Origin: Deltaproteobacteria bacterium
GTDB taxonomy: Bacteria; Myxococcota_A; Polyangia; Polyangiales; JADJMO01
Assembly: GCA_022843175.1 (NCBI GenBank)
Contig: JALHOE010000009.1
Location: forward strand, 25,186 to 89,185
DNA: 64,000 nucleotides
Direction: 5' to 3'
Shown: one piece after another, positions 42,338 to 50,218 of the stretch
Numbering within the stretch: position 1 is the stretch's first letter
Layout: each line of letters starts with the position of its first letter
The notes under the pieces: generated by a model
What the model was told of the DNA's origin: nothing
Seen by the model: the letters and a program-made list of their open reading frames with translations, nothing else
Databases searched by the model: none
Position numbers and translations under genes: made by a program

Positions 42338-43702
42338 TCAGGCCGCTTCGATCGCCTTCACGCCGCTCGACACCTGACCGCCGCCCTTGCCGTAGGTGGT
42401 GATCGGGATGTCCATCGAGCGCACCAAGGTGTGGAGCACCGTCGAGGCGTTCTCGCCGGTCGTCGAGCGATAGTGGACGCCGCCCTTGAGCGCGCCGCCG
42501 GCCTTGCCGCACACGAGGATCGGGTAGTCGTTGATGGTGTGCTCGCGGCCGTGGGCGGTGTCGCTCGAGCACAGGATGGCGGTGCGATCGAGGAGGTTGC
42601 CGGTGCCCTCGGGCGTGTCCTTCAGCTTGGTGAGCAGGTAGTTGAGCTGCTCCATCGTGAAGACGGTGGTCTTCTGGAGGATCGGCTGATCGCCGGGCTC
42701 GTCGTGCGAGAGGTTGTGGTGTCCGTCCGACGCGCCGACCTGCCAGAACACGGTGCCGCCGACCGAGCCGCTGAACTGAATCGAGAACACGCGGGTCTGG
42801 TCGCACGCCATCACCAGGGCGAGGAGATCGGAGAACGCCCTCATGCGCTCGGCGAGCGGCTCCTTGCCGGCGTCGGTCGGGAAGCTGCCCGGCGCGGTCG
42901 GTTTGGTGCACGCGCCGACGCTCGGCGGCAGGAGCGCGAGCCGCTCCTCGAGCGCGCGGATCCCGCTCATGTGCGCGTCGAGGCGCGAGCGGTCGGCGGC
43001 GCCGACGCGGGCCTGGAGGGCCTTGGCGTCCTGCCACACGGCGTCGAGCACGCTGCGGCGGAGCCCGACCTTGAGGTCCTCGCGGCGCTTGGCCTCGGGA
43101 TCCTCGAAGCCGACGCCGAACACGCGCTCGAACAGCTTCTTCGGATCGAACTCCGGCGGGTTGGCGCTGTCGGGACCGTTGTGGCTCAGGTAGCGGAGGG
43201 TCGTGCCCTCGCCGGTGACGACGCTGCGCGAGATCGCGACCTCGAGCGACTTGTAGCGGGTGGTCTTGCCGAGCGTCGCGGCGATGTACTGGTCGACCGA
43301 CTTGTCGCTGAACGTCGACGCGTAGCCGGCGCCCATCGGATCCTGCGGGATCATCGGCGCGCCGGAGAGGATGCCGACGCAGCCGGCGTGGTGGCCGCGC
43401 TGGTTGCCGGTCTTGATGTTCATGCCGGAGACGACGCTGACGTAGTCCTTCACGCCGGCGAGCGGCATGAGCGCGGGGGAGAGCGCGTAGCCCGCGCCGG
43501 TGGCGGCCGGGTTCCACCGATCGAGGCGGACGCCGTTGCCCCAGAAGAAGATGCCGAACCGCTTGGGGAGCGGGGTGCCCTCGGCGAACGCGGTGCCCGA
43601 CGTGTTGAGCATCCCGTCGAGGAGCGGCAGCGCGACGGAGACCGCCGCGCCTCCCATGATCCCGCGGAGCAGTTGGCGACGGTTGTACAAGCGCTGGCTC
43701 AT
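42338..43702 (-). CDS. DUF1552 family protein with Tat signal
   Basis: A 454-residue protein. The N-terminus 'YNRRQLLRGIMGGAAVSVAL' is a twin-arginine signal. Diagnostic segments of DUF1552 are 'KRFGIFFWGNGVRLDRWNP', 'GMNIKTGNQRGHHAGCVGIL', 'DHHN/DGHHNLSHDE' and 'TAILCSSDTAHGREHTINDY'. The last resembles the metal-site region of sulfatase/alkaline-phosphatase-like DUF1501/1552 proteins. Its start overlaps the stop of the DUF1592 gene (TGATG), the invariant pairing seen in Planctomycetes and Myxococcota. The enzymatic role is unknown. Confidence 0.9.
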   Translation of the reverse strand: MSQRLYNRRQLLRGIMGGAAVSVALPLLDGMLNTSGTAFAEGTPLPKRFGIFFWGNGVRLDRWNPAATGAGYALSPALMPLAGVKDYVSVVSGMNIKTGNQRGHHAGCVGILSGAPMIPQDPMGAGYASTFSDKSVDQYIAATLGKTTRYKSLEVAISRSVVTGEGTTLRYLSHNGPDSANPPEFDPKKLFERVFGVGFEDPEAKRREDLKVGLRRSVLDAVWQDAKALQARVGAADRSRLDAHMSGIRALEERLALLPPSVGACTKPTAPGSFPTDAGKEPLAERMRAFSDLLALVMACDQTRVFSIQFSGSVGGTVFWQVGASDGHHNLSHDEPGDQPILQKTTVFTMEQLNYLLTKLKDTPEGTGNLLDRTAILCSSDTAHGREHTINDYPILVCGKAGGALKGGVHYRSTTGENASTVLHTLVRSMDIPITTYGKGGGQVSSGVKAIEAA

Positions 43703-45381
43703 CACATGTCTCCCGTCGAAGCAGTGGCGTAGCGGAACGCGTCCGACGTCGCGATCGCCAGGGCGAGCGCGCGCAGGCGGTAGCCGTCGCCCTCGAACGT
43801 CTTCACGATGTTGTTCATCGGGATCGTCTCGCCGAGCTGCTCGACGTGACCCGATGCGTGGCGGTAGAGGCTCCGCGCGAGGCAGGGCGCGGTGCGCGGG
43901 TCGGCCTTGAGCAGGCTGGCGAGCGCCTTCGGATTGGCGAACGGCTTGCCGTCGAGATCGCCGCTCGGGTCGATCGTCACTGCGTTCTCCTTGTCGCGGA
44001 AGGCGCCGATCGCGTCGAAGTTCTCGAAGCCGAGGCCGATCGGATCCATCAGCTGGTGGCACGATTTGCAGGGCTCGACCTTGCGGTGCATCTCGAGGCG
44101 CTGGCGCGCGGTCGCGCGCTCGCCGGTCCCCGGCTCGGGCAGCGGCGGGACGTTGTCCGGCGGCGGCGGCATCGACTCGCAGAGGAAGCGCTCGCGGATC
44201 GCCTTGCCGCGATACGTGGGCGAGGAGCTGCCGACGTGCGAGTTGACCGCGAGGAAGCCGGCCTGCCCGAGGATGCCGACGCGGATGCCGTCGCTCGGCA
44301 GGGTGATCTTCTGGAGCGCGGTGCCGGTGACGCCGGAGAGGCCGTAGACCGCGGCGAGCTCGGCGTTGACGAACGTGGTCTGCGAGTCGAACAGATCGCG
44401 GAGATCTGCGTCGCGGGTGAAGGCCACGTCCTCGAAGAGCGCGAGCGTCTCGGCGTGCATCGACGCCCCGAGCGTGGCGGTCATCAGCGGGAACTTCGTC
44501 TTGTCGCGGCTGATGGTGTCGAGCTTCTGCAGCTGGAGCAGCTCGGAGAAGAACCCGTCGAACGCCGCGCGGGACGCGGTGTCGGCGAGCAGCCGGGTGA
44601 CGTGCGCCTTGATGCCGTCGGCGCTCGAGAGCTCGCCCTTCTCCGCGGCGTCGAGCAGCGTGTCGTCCGGCGTGGTGTTCTTGAGGAAGAACGACAGGCG
44701 CGAGGCCATCTCGTAGTTCGTGTACTTGAGCCAGCCCTCGTGCTCGGGATCGGGCTCGCCGATCTCGACGCGGTAGAGGAAGTGCGGCGACGCGAGCATG
44801 CCGGTCACGGCGATCTCGAGGCCCTCGTAGAAGCTCGTGAGCTTGGTCTGCGCGTCGGTCGCGATGGAGACCCACTTGGTGAGCTCCTCGTCGGTGAGCG
44901 GGCGGCGCCAGGCGCGGCGGCCGAACTTGGTGAGCACGCTCTTGGTGCAGGCGGCGTCGGTGGTGCCGGCCGGGGTGCAGCCGACGAACGCCGTCTTCCG
45001 CGTGGCGTTCTCGAGCACCTGCTTGGCCGCGGAGTACGCAGCGGCCTCGTACTGCTCGATGCCGCGCGACGAGATGCTCACCGACGACATCGCGATCGAC
45101 ACGAAGCCGTTCTTCTCCGAGTCGTCCTCGATCGCATCCTTGGCGATCGTGATCGGTCCACCGAGCACGTCGCGCAGCGAGTTGAGATACTGCGTGCGCG
45201 TGAGCTTGTGGAGGCGCGAGGCGGACGGCGTGAACTTGTCGGCGGTGCCGCCGGGAGGGTTCTCGCCGCCGGGCCCGCCGCCCGGTCCGGTGCCGCCGCC
45301 GATCTTGCCGTCACCGTCGCCGATCTCGCCGAGACACGCGACGAGCGCGGCCGAGGCGACGGCGAGAGCGAGCACTTTCAT
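43702..45381 (-). CDS. DUF1592/DUF1588-type secreted protein with one haem site
   Basis: A 559-residue lipoprotein ('LALAVASAALVAC' lipobox), with a Gly-rich linker at ~20-45. The domains follow the DUF1587/1595/1592/1588/1585 order: 'KLTRTQYLNSLRDVLG' near 55-75, 'FGRRAWRRPLTDEEL' near 150, 'MLASPHFLYRVE' and 'YEMASRLSFFLKNTTPD' (DUF1592), 'GQAGFLAVNSHVGSSSPTYR' (DUF1588), and a C-terminal 'VEPCKSCHQLMDPIGLGFEN' with a CxxCH site. One covalent haem is expected. An upstream GTG (45435) is possible. Function is unknown; polymer degradation has been proposed for the family in Planctomycetes. Confidence 0.92.
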   Translation of the reverse strand: MKVLALAVASAALVACLGEIGDGDGKIGGGTGPGGGPGGENPPGGTADKFTPSASRLHKLTRTQYLNSLRDVLGGPITIAKDAIEDDSEKNGFVSIAMSSVSISSRGIEQYEAAAYSAAKQVLENATRKTAFVGCTPAGTTDAACTKSVLTKFGRRAWRRPLTDEELTKWVSIATDAQTKLTSFYEGLEIAVTGMLASPHFLYRVEIGEPDPEHEGWLKYTNYEMASRLSFFLKNTTPDDTLLDAAEKGELSSADGIKAHVTRLLADTASRAAFDGFFSELLQLQKLDTISRDKTKFPLMTATLGASMHAETLALFEDVAFTRDADLRDLFDSQTTFVNAELAAVYGLSGVTGTALQKITLPSDGIRVGILGQAGFLAVNSHVGSSSPTYRGKAIRERFLCESMPPPPDNVPPLPEPGTGERATARQRLEMHRKVEPCKSCHQLMDPIGLGFENFDAIGAFRDKENAVTIDPSGDLDGKPFANPKALASLLKADPRTAPCLARSLYRHASGHVEQLGETIPMNNIVKTFEGDGYRLRALALAIATSDAFRYATASTGDM

Positions 45382-45689
45382 CCCCGCATCCCGCGTGCGG
45401 CGGAGCTGCGGAGGCCTCGGGGGAGAAGTCGTCACGTCGTCCCCTTCTTCAAGTCTCGCGCTCGGCCCGCTCTCGTCCGTTCCCGCGGAACCAATCCGCT
45501 GACGGTGCGGCTCCGAGCGTACGATCAAACGCGCAGGTTTTCGCGCAAGTTGCGCAACTCCGAGCGCAATGAATTTGCGGAGTTTGTGGGACATGTGAGC
45601 GCTCCGTCTTGACGACTGTCACGTCGACGAGACGGATTCGGCCCCTGTCACGCACGCATGACGGCCGGAGGTCGTGCTACGGAGCGCCG

Positions 45690-46436
45690 ATGGATCCGAC
45701 GAAGCTGCGCGCGCTGCTCGATCTCGTCGCCGCCGGCGAGGTCGACACCGAAGCGGCCATGAAGAGCCTGCGCGATCTCCCCTTCACCGATCTCGGCTAC
45801 GCGATGGTCGATCACCACCGCGCGCTCCGCCAGGGCGTGCCCGAGGTGATCTTCGGCGAGGGCAAGAGCGCGGTGCAGATCGTCGGCATCGCGCGGAGCA
45901 TCGTCGCCCACGGGTCGACGTGCCTGATCACCCGCGTGAGCCCCGACAAAGCGGTGGCGGTGCTCAGCGAGTTCCCCGGCGCGCGCCACGCGGAGATCGC
46001 GCGCACGATCACCATCGCCAACCAGCCGATCGAGAAGCGGGGGTCGGGCCCCGTCGCGATCGTCGCCGCGGGCACCAGCGACATGCCGGTCGCCGAGGAG
46101 GCGTGCGAGACGCTCGCGGCGCTCGGGCGTGACGTGCTGCGCATGTACGACGTCGGCGTGAGCGGCATCCATCGCATCCTCGCGCGTCGCGAGGAGATCG
46201 CCCGGGCGGTGGCCGTGATCGTGATCGCGGGCATGGAGGGAGCCCTGCCCAGCGTCGTCGGCGGGCTCACCGATCGGCCGGTGATCGGCGTGCCGACGTC
46301 GATCGGTTACGGCACCGCGTTGGGCGGGTTCACGCCGCTGATGGCGATGCTGACCTCGTGCGCGTCGGGCGTGACGGTCGTGAACATCGACAACGGGTTC
46401 GGGGCCGCCTTCGCCGCCGCTCGCATCGACCGCTGA
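45690..46436 (+). CDS. larB: LarB, nickel-pincer nucleotide cofactor biosynthesis (AIR-carboxylase-like)
   Basis: A 248-residue homologue of PurE-type carboxylases that acts on nicotinic acid adenine dinucleotide in nickel-pincer-nucleotide synthesis. The C-terminal PurE-like half is clear: 'VAIVAAGTSDMPVAEEACE', 'DVGVSGIHRI', 'VIAGMEGALPSVVGGL', and 'PVIGVPTSIGYGTALGG'. The N-terminal ~110 residues are LarB-specific ('EVIFGEGKSAVQIVGIAR'). GGAG precedes the ATG. larC is present 14 kb away (60021-61316); larA and larE are not seen. Monocistronic or first of a unit with the next small gene. Confidence 0.95.
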   Translation: MDPTKLRALLDLVAAGEVDTEAAMKSLRDLPFTDLGYAMVDHHRALRQGVPEVIFGEGKSAVQIVGIARSIVAHGSTCLITRVSPDKAVAVLSEFPGARHAEIARTITIANQPIEKRGSGPVAIVAAGTSDMPVAEEACETLAALGRDVLRMYDVGVSGIHRILARREEIARAVAVIVIAGMEGALPSVVGGLTDRPVIGVPTSIGYGTALGGFTPLMAMLTSCASGVTVVNIDNGFGAAFAAARIDR

Positions 46437-46480
46437 GCAGAGGCCTTCCCATCGATCGTTCCGGGGGCTACCTTTCGCGA

Positions 46481-46897
46481 GTGAACCGCACGCGCGAGCC
46501 CGCCGGAATGCAGGAATGGCTCACCGCTCTCGGCAACGTGCGGCAGAATTGGCCGACGCGCGGCTGGAGCTTCGACAACCGCTTCATGACGCTGGCGTCC
46601 ACGTTCCGCAGTGACGTCGCGCCCCAGGCGCGCGGTGCGATGGCCAAGGTGCTGCCCACCGAGTGGAGCGAGGCCACGCTGCGCCTCGCGCCGCAGCCCA
46701 TCCGCGACATCGCGCAGCGCACCGGCGGAGTGCGCGCGGGCCAGTTCCTCATGACGCACCAAATCGCCCCCACCATCTTCGGCTACGGCCTGTGGTGGCC
46801 GTGGGAAGAGGGCAGCACGATCTCGATCCGCGTCGGCATCGACGGCGCGGGAGACGTCACGATGCGCCTCTGCGAGACCATGGGCATCGAGCCGTAA
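46481..46897 (+). CDS. Conserved-looking hypothetical protein
   Basis: A protein of 138 residues from a GTG at 46481, or 129 from the ATG at 46508. No signal peptide or membrane helix. It has an aromatic-rich middle ('IFGYGLWWPWEEGSTISIRV') that looks like beta sheet. It lies 44 bp downstream of larB, perhaps in the same transcript. I recognise no family. Codon use is normal for the window. Confidence 0.6.
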   Translation: MNRTREPAGMQEWLTALGNVRQNWPTRGWSFDNRFMTLASTFRSDVAPQARGAMAKVLPTEWSEATLRLAPQPIRDIAQRTGGVRAGQFLMTHQIAPTIFGYGLWWPWEEGSTISIRVGIDGAGDVTMRLCETMGIEP

Positions 46898-46905
46898 CGC
46901 AGAGC

Positions 46906-47050
46906 GAGCCGCGACCGAGAGCCGCGACCGAGAGCCGCGCCCGAGAGCCGCGACCGTTAGGGAGCGGGTTGTCAGGCGCGGTCGTCAGCGATCGGGTTGC
47001 CGAGGGGCACCGCTCCACCCGCTCGCTTACGCTCGCGGCTCCGGACAACC
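46906..47050. repeat. Short direct repeats and an inverted repeat between two genes
   Basis: Four near-identical 13-base units 'GAGCCGCGACCGA' run from 46906 to 46957. They are followed by a stem whose arms include 'GGGTTGTC' and 'GACAACCC' around 46965-47050. The array sits after the hypothetical gene's stop and ahead of the radical SAM gene. It resembles the other hairpin-rich junctions of this window in placement but not in sequence. Confidence 0.65.
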
Positions 47051-47107
47051 CAAGCTGTAAGCTCGCTTCGGGTCGGACGTTCTCGACTGACACCGAAAGG
47101 AGTCTCG

Positions 47108-48784
47108 ATGCCTTGGATCGCGCTCGTGGGCCCGGAGCTCGAGGAGAACTTGAGCCTGCGCTATCTCGCCTCGTCGCTCGCCGCGGCCGGCTTCCGCTCC
47201 GAGCTCGTGGTCTACAACGGCGACGCCGACTTCGCCCAAGCCGTCGACGCGATCGCGCGCGCGATCGAGCCGCCGCTGCTCGTCGGCATCTCGCTCGCGT
47301 TCCAGTGGCGCGCGCAGGACTTCCTCGCGTTCGCGATGGCGCTGCGGCAGGCCGGCTACCGCGGGCACATCACGCTCGGCGGCCACTTCGCCACCTTCGC
47401 GAGCGACGACATCCTCCGCGAGTTCCCCGAGGTGAACTCCGTCGTACGCCAGGAGGGCGAAGAGACGATCGTCGCGCTCGCCAACGCCCTCGCGTCCGGC
47501 CAGTCGCTCGAGCTCCCCGGCCTCGCCCTCCGCGACGCGCGCGGCGAGCCCTACCGCACGCCCGAGGCCGCGTTGCCCGAGCTGTCGCGGCTGCCGCGCC
47601 CCGATCGCCGTGGCGAGCCGGCGGCGTGCTTCGGCCACCCGATCGCGCCGCTCGTCGGCAGCCGCGGGTGCTACGCGAACTGCTCGTTCTGCTGCATCGC
47701 CGCGTGGCATGAGCAGAGCCTGCCGGGCAAGCGCTACCGGCTGCGCGACGTCGCGTGCATCGCCGACGAGATGGTCGCGATGCAGCGCGAGCGCGGCGTC
47801 GACGTGTTCGTCTTTCACGACGACAACTTCTTCCTCCCCGGTCACAAGAAGAACCTCGAGCGGTTCACCGCCCTCGCCGACGCGCTCGACGCGCGCGGCA
47901 TCGGTCCCTACGCGACGGTGGTCAAGGCGCGCCCGACGGACGTCGATCGCGACGTGTTCCGGGTGCTGCAGGAGCGCCTCCACTGCATCCGCTGCTACAT
48001 CGGCGTCGAGACCGACGCCGACCAGGGGCTCGAGACGCTCCGTCGCTGGTCCCACGCCTCGCAGAACAAGAAGGCGATCGAGATCGTGCGCGAGCTCGAC
48101 CTCTACGTGTGCTTCAACCTTCTGATCTTCGACCCCGACACCACGCTCGAGAGCCTCCGCACCAACGTGCGGTTTCTCCACTACGCGGCCGAGTATCCGT
48201 CGAACTTCGGGCGGGTCGAGCTCTACGCAGGCACGCCGCTGCTCCAACGCATGCTCGCCGAGGGGCGCTGCCGCGGCGATTGGATGCAGTACGACTACTC
48301 GCTCGCGTCGCCCGCGGTGGAGCGGGTGTTCGGGCTCTCGATGCAGCTGTTCCACGTCCGCAACTTCGGTGGGTCGGCAGACGTGTCCGGCACGCCCGAC
48401 GCGCTCTCCAACCGCATCATGGGCACCCGCTTCGATCTCGAGGTGTGCCGCAAGTTCCACCCCGCGGTGTTCCGGCCCGAGTGGCTCGCCGAGGGCAAGG
48501 CCCTGAGCAGGCAGCTCACCGAGGACGGCGCGCGCGTGCTCGACGCGATCATCGATCACGTCGAGTCGGGCAACCCCGACGACGACGCGTTGATCGCCTC
48601 GCTGCTCCCGGGCATGCGGCAGACCGAGGCGAGGGTGTCCGACGGCTGCCGCGATCTCGCGCGGCGGCTCTATCGCGCGGTCGGCCGCGGCCGGCCGCTC
48701 ACCGATCTCGGCGATCGGGTGGCGACGCCGCTGCAGACCGCGCGCAACGTCGAGGGCAATCTGGTTTCGTTGGGGGTGTCATGA
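47108..48784 (+). CDS. Cobalamin-binding radical SAM enzyme
   Basis: A 558-residue B12-radical SAM protein. The N-terminal ~140 residues form a B12-binding-like Rossmann domain ('IALVGPELEENLSLRYLASS', 'GYRGHITLGGHFATF'), though a canonical D.H..G cobalamin motif is not obvious. The SAM domain has the cluster motif 'GSRGCYANCSFCC' (C-x3-C-x2-C) near 195, with 'VFVFHDDNFFLPGHKKN' and 'CYIGVETDADQGLETLRRW' following. AGGAG precedes the ATG. The stop overlaps the next gene (ATGA). Family members methylate or rearrange unactivated carbons, including in RiPP and lipid pathways. The substrate is unknown; the tightly coupled lipoprotein is the leading candidate partner. Confidence 0.92.
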   Translation: MPWIALVGPELEENLSLRYLASSLAAAGFRSELVVYNGDADFAQAVDAIARAIEPPLLVGISLAFQWRAQDFLAFAMALRQAGYRGHITLGGHFATFASDDILREFPEVNSVVRQEGEETIVALANALASGQSLELPGLALRDARGEPYRTPEAALPELSRLPRPDRRGEPAACFGHPIAPLVGSRGCYANCSFCCIAAWHEQSLPGKRYRLRDVACIADEMVAMQRERGVDVFVFHDDNFFLPGHKKNLERFTALADALDARGIGPYATVVKARPTDVDRDVFRVLQERLHCIRCYIGVETDADQGLETLRRWSHASQNKKAIEIVRELDLYVCFNLLIFDPDTTLESLRTNVRFLHYAAEYPSNFGRVELYAGTPLLQRMLAEGRCRGDWMQYDYSLASPAVERVFGLSMQLFHVRNFGGSADVSGTPDALSNRIMGTRFDLEVCRKFHPAVFRPEWLAEGKALSRQLTEDGARVLDAIIDHVESGNPDDDALIASLLPGMRQTEARVSDGCRDLARRLYRAVGRGRPLTDLGDRVATPLQTARNVEGNLVSLGVS

Positions 48785-49434
48785 GCAATCGTCGCTTGAA
48801 GCTGCTTCCCGAGGTCCTCCCGCCGCCGAACGCGGCTTCGTCCTCGTCGCCGCGCGCCCGCACCACCGAGCGCCTCGCCGCGCTCGTGGCGATCGCCGCG
48901 GCGAGCGCGTGCTCGCGCGAGGATCCGGTCTCGATCCGCCCCGAGGATCCGACCAAAATGAAGAAGGCGAACACCAACCCGGATCCGACGACGACCGCGA
49001 CCACCACCACGACCGCGCCGAGCGCCACCACCGTGACGCCGACCTCGGTGCCCACCCCGCCGAGCTACATGGTCGTCGACCCGCTGCCCCCACCGGCGAT
49101 GTGCGCCGGCCTCGCGGCGACGATCAAGGCGAGCGCCGCCTGGAAGACGGGCGCGACGGGCTCGTTCCTCGAGCTCAAGCTCGACAAGCCCGGCCTCGCC
49201 GGCGCGAAGTACGGCAAGACGCCGCTCACGACGCCGGTCTATGGCGGCAAGCTCCTGTCGATCGCGCCCGCGGGCGACGGCCTCGTCGTCCAGGTCGTCC
49301 CCGATGGGAGCGCGAAGTACGTCTACGTCTACGTCTCCGCCTCGTGCCCCGCCGGGACCGAGCGGGTCTACGCGGAGATGACGTTCACCTCCACCGGCGG
49401 CCCGGTGAAGGTGACGCTCAGCGACGTGTACTGA
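48781..49434 (+). CDS. Thr/Pro-rich exported lipoprotein coupled to the radical SAM gene
   Basis: A 217-residue protein whose ATG overlaps the radical SAM stop (ATGA). An unusual N-terminal extension ('NRRLKLLPEVLPPPNAAS') precedes a hydrophobic stretch ending in a lipobox-like 'AIAAASAC' (~38-44). A Thr/Pro/Ala-rich linker spans ~60-95 ('TTTATTTTTAPSATTVTP'). The C-terminal domain (~100-217) is beta-rich with Cys pairs ('PPAMCAGLAATIK', 'YVYVYVSASCPAGT'). The leader-like extension and coupling to a B12-radical SAM enzyme make it a candidate modified substrate or partner. No family is recognised. Confidence 0.72.
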   Translation: MSNRRLKLLPEVLPPPNAASSSSPRARTTERLAALVAIAAASACSREDPVSIRPEDPTKMKKANTNPDPTTTATTTTTAPSATTVTPTSVPTPPSYMVVDPLPPPAMCAGLAATIKASAAWKTGATGSFLELKLDKPGLAGAKYGKTPLTTPVYGGKLLSIAPAGDGLVVQVVPDGSAKYVYVYVSASCPAGTERVYAEMTFTSTGGPVKVTLSDVY

Positions 49435-49459
49435 GCGCGAAGTGATGTAGAACGAGGGG

Positions 49460-50218
49460 ATGGCGCTCCGATCCGACATCGCGTGGAGCACCGCCGATCA
49501 AATCGGCGTCTTTGGCTACGACCTGGTCCGCGAGCTGATCGGCAAGGTGTCGCTCGGCGACATGGGCTTCCTCGAGATCGTCGGCCGCCTCCCCAACAAG
49601 CGCGAGTCGCGGATGTTCGAGGCGATGCTCGTCACCCTCGTCGAGCACGGCATCGTGCCGTCGTCGCTCGCCACGCGCCTCACCCACACCGGCGCGCCCG
49701 AGGCCCTGCAGGCGTCGGTCGCGGCGGGGCTCCTCGGCCTCGGCAGCGTGTTCGTGGGCTCGATCGAGGGCGTCGCCAAGATGCTCTCCGCCGCCCTCGT
49801 CGACGCCGAGCCGAGCGTCGCCATCGCGAATGAAATCGTGAGCGCACAGCGGGTGGTGCCCGGCCTCGGGCACCCCATCCACAAACCGTTCGATCCCCGC
49901 GCGCGCAAGCTGTTCGCGATCGCGCGGGCCACCGGCTTCCACGGCCCGTACGTCGAGCTCATGCGCCTCGTGTCGCGCCGCGCGGGCAAGCGCGCGGGCC
50001 GCCCGCTTCCGATCAACGCGACCGGCGCCATCGGCGCGATCTGCTGCGAGATGAAGCTCCCGCCCGAGGCGTGCCGCGGCATCGGCGTCATGGCGCGCGC
50101 GGTGGGTCTCGTCGGTCACGCGCTCGAGGAGATGCGTCAGCCGATCGCCCGCGAGGTGTGGCACCGCGTCGAGGAAGAGGCGACGGCCCACGCCCGCGGC
50201 AAGCTGCGGAAGAAATGA
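49460..50218 (+). CDS. Citryl-CoA lyase / citrate-synthase-like protein
   Basis: A 252-residue protein, shorter than citrate synthase (about 430) and about the size of stand-alone citryl-CoA lyase. The citrate-synthase core is visible: 'VVPGLGHPIHKPFDPRARKL' corresponds to the catalytic 'GFGHRVYK..DPRA', and 'PLPINATGAIGAICCEM', 'GIGVMARAVGLVGHALEE' match the CoA-binding end. GAGGGG precedes the ATG. The stop overlaps the acyl-CoA synthetase start (ATGA), suggesting they act in sequence: CoA ligation of a tricarboxylate-like acid followed by cleavage. The actual substrate is unproven. Confidence 0.85.
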   Translation: MALRSDIAWSTADQIGVFGYDLVRELIGKVSLGDMGFLEIVGRLPNKRESRMFEAMLVTLVEHGIVPSSLATRLTHTGAPEALQASVAAGLLGLGSVFVGSIEGVAKMLSAALVDAEPSVAIANEIVSAQRVVPGLGHPIHKPFDPRARKLFAIARATGFHGPYVELMRLVSRRAGKRAGRPLPINATGAIGAICCEMKLPPEACRGIGVMARAVGLVGHALEEMRQPIAREVWHRVEEEATAHARGKLRKK

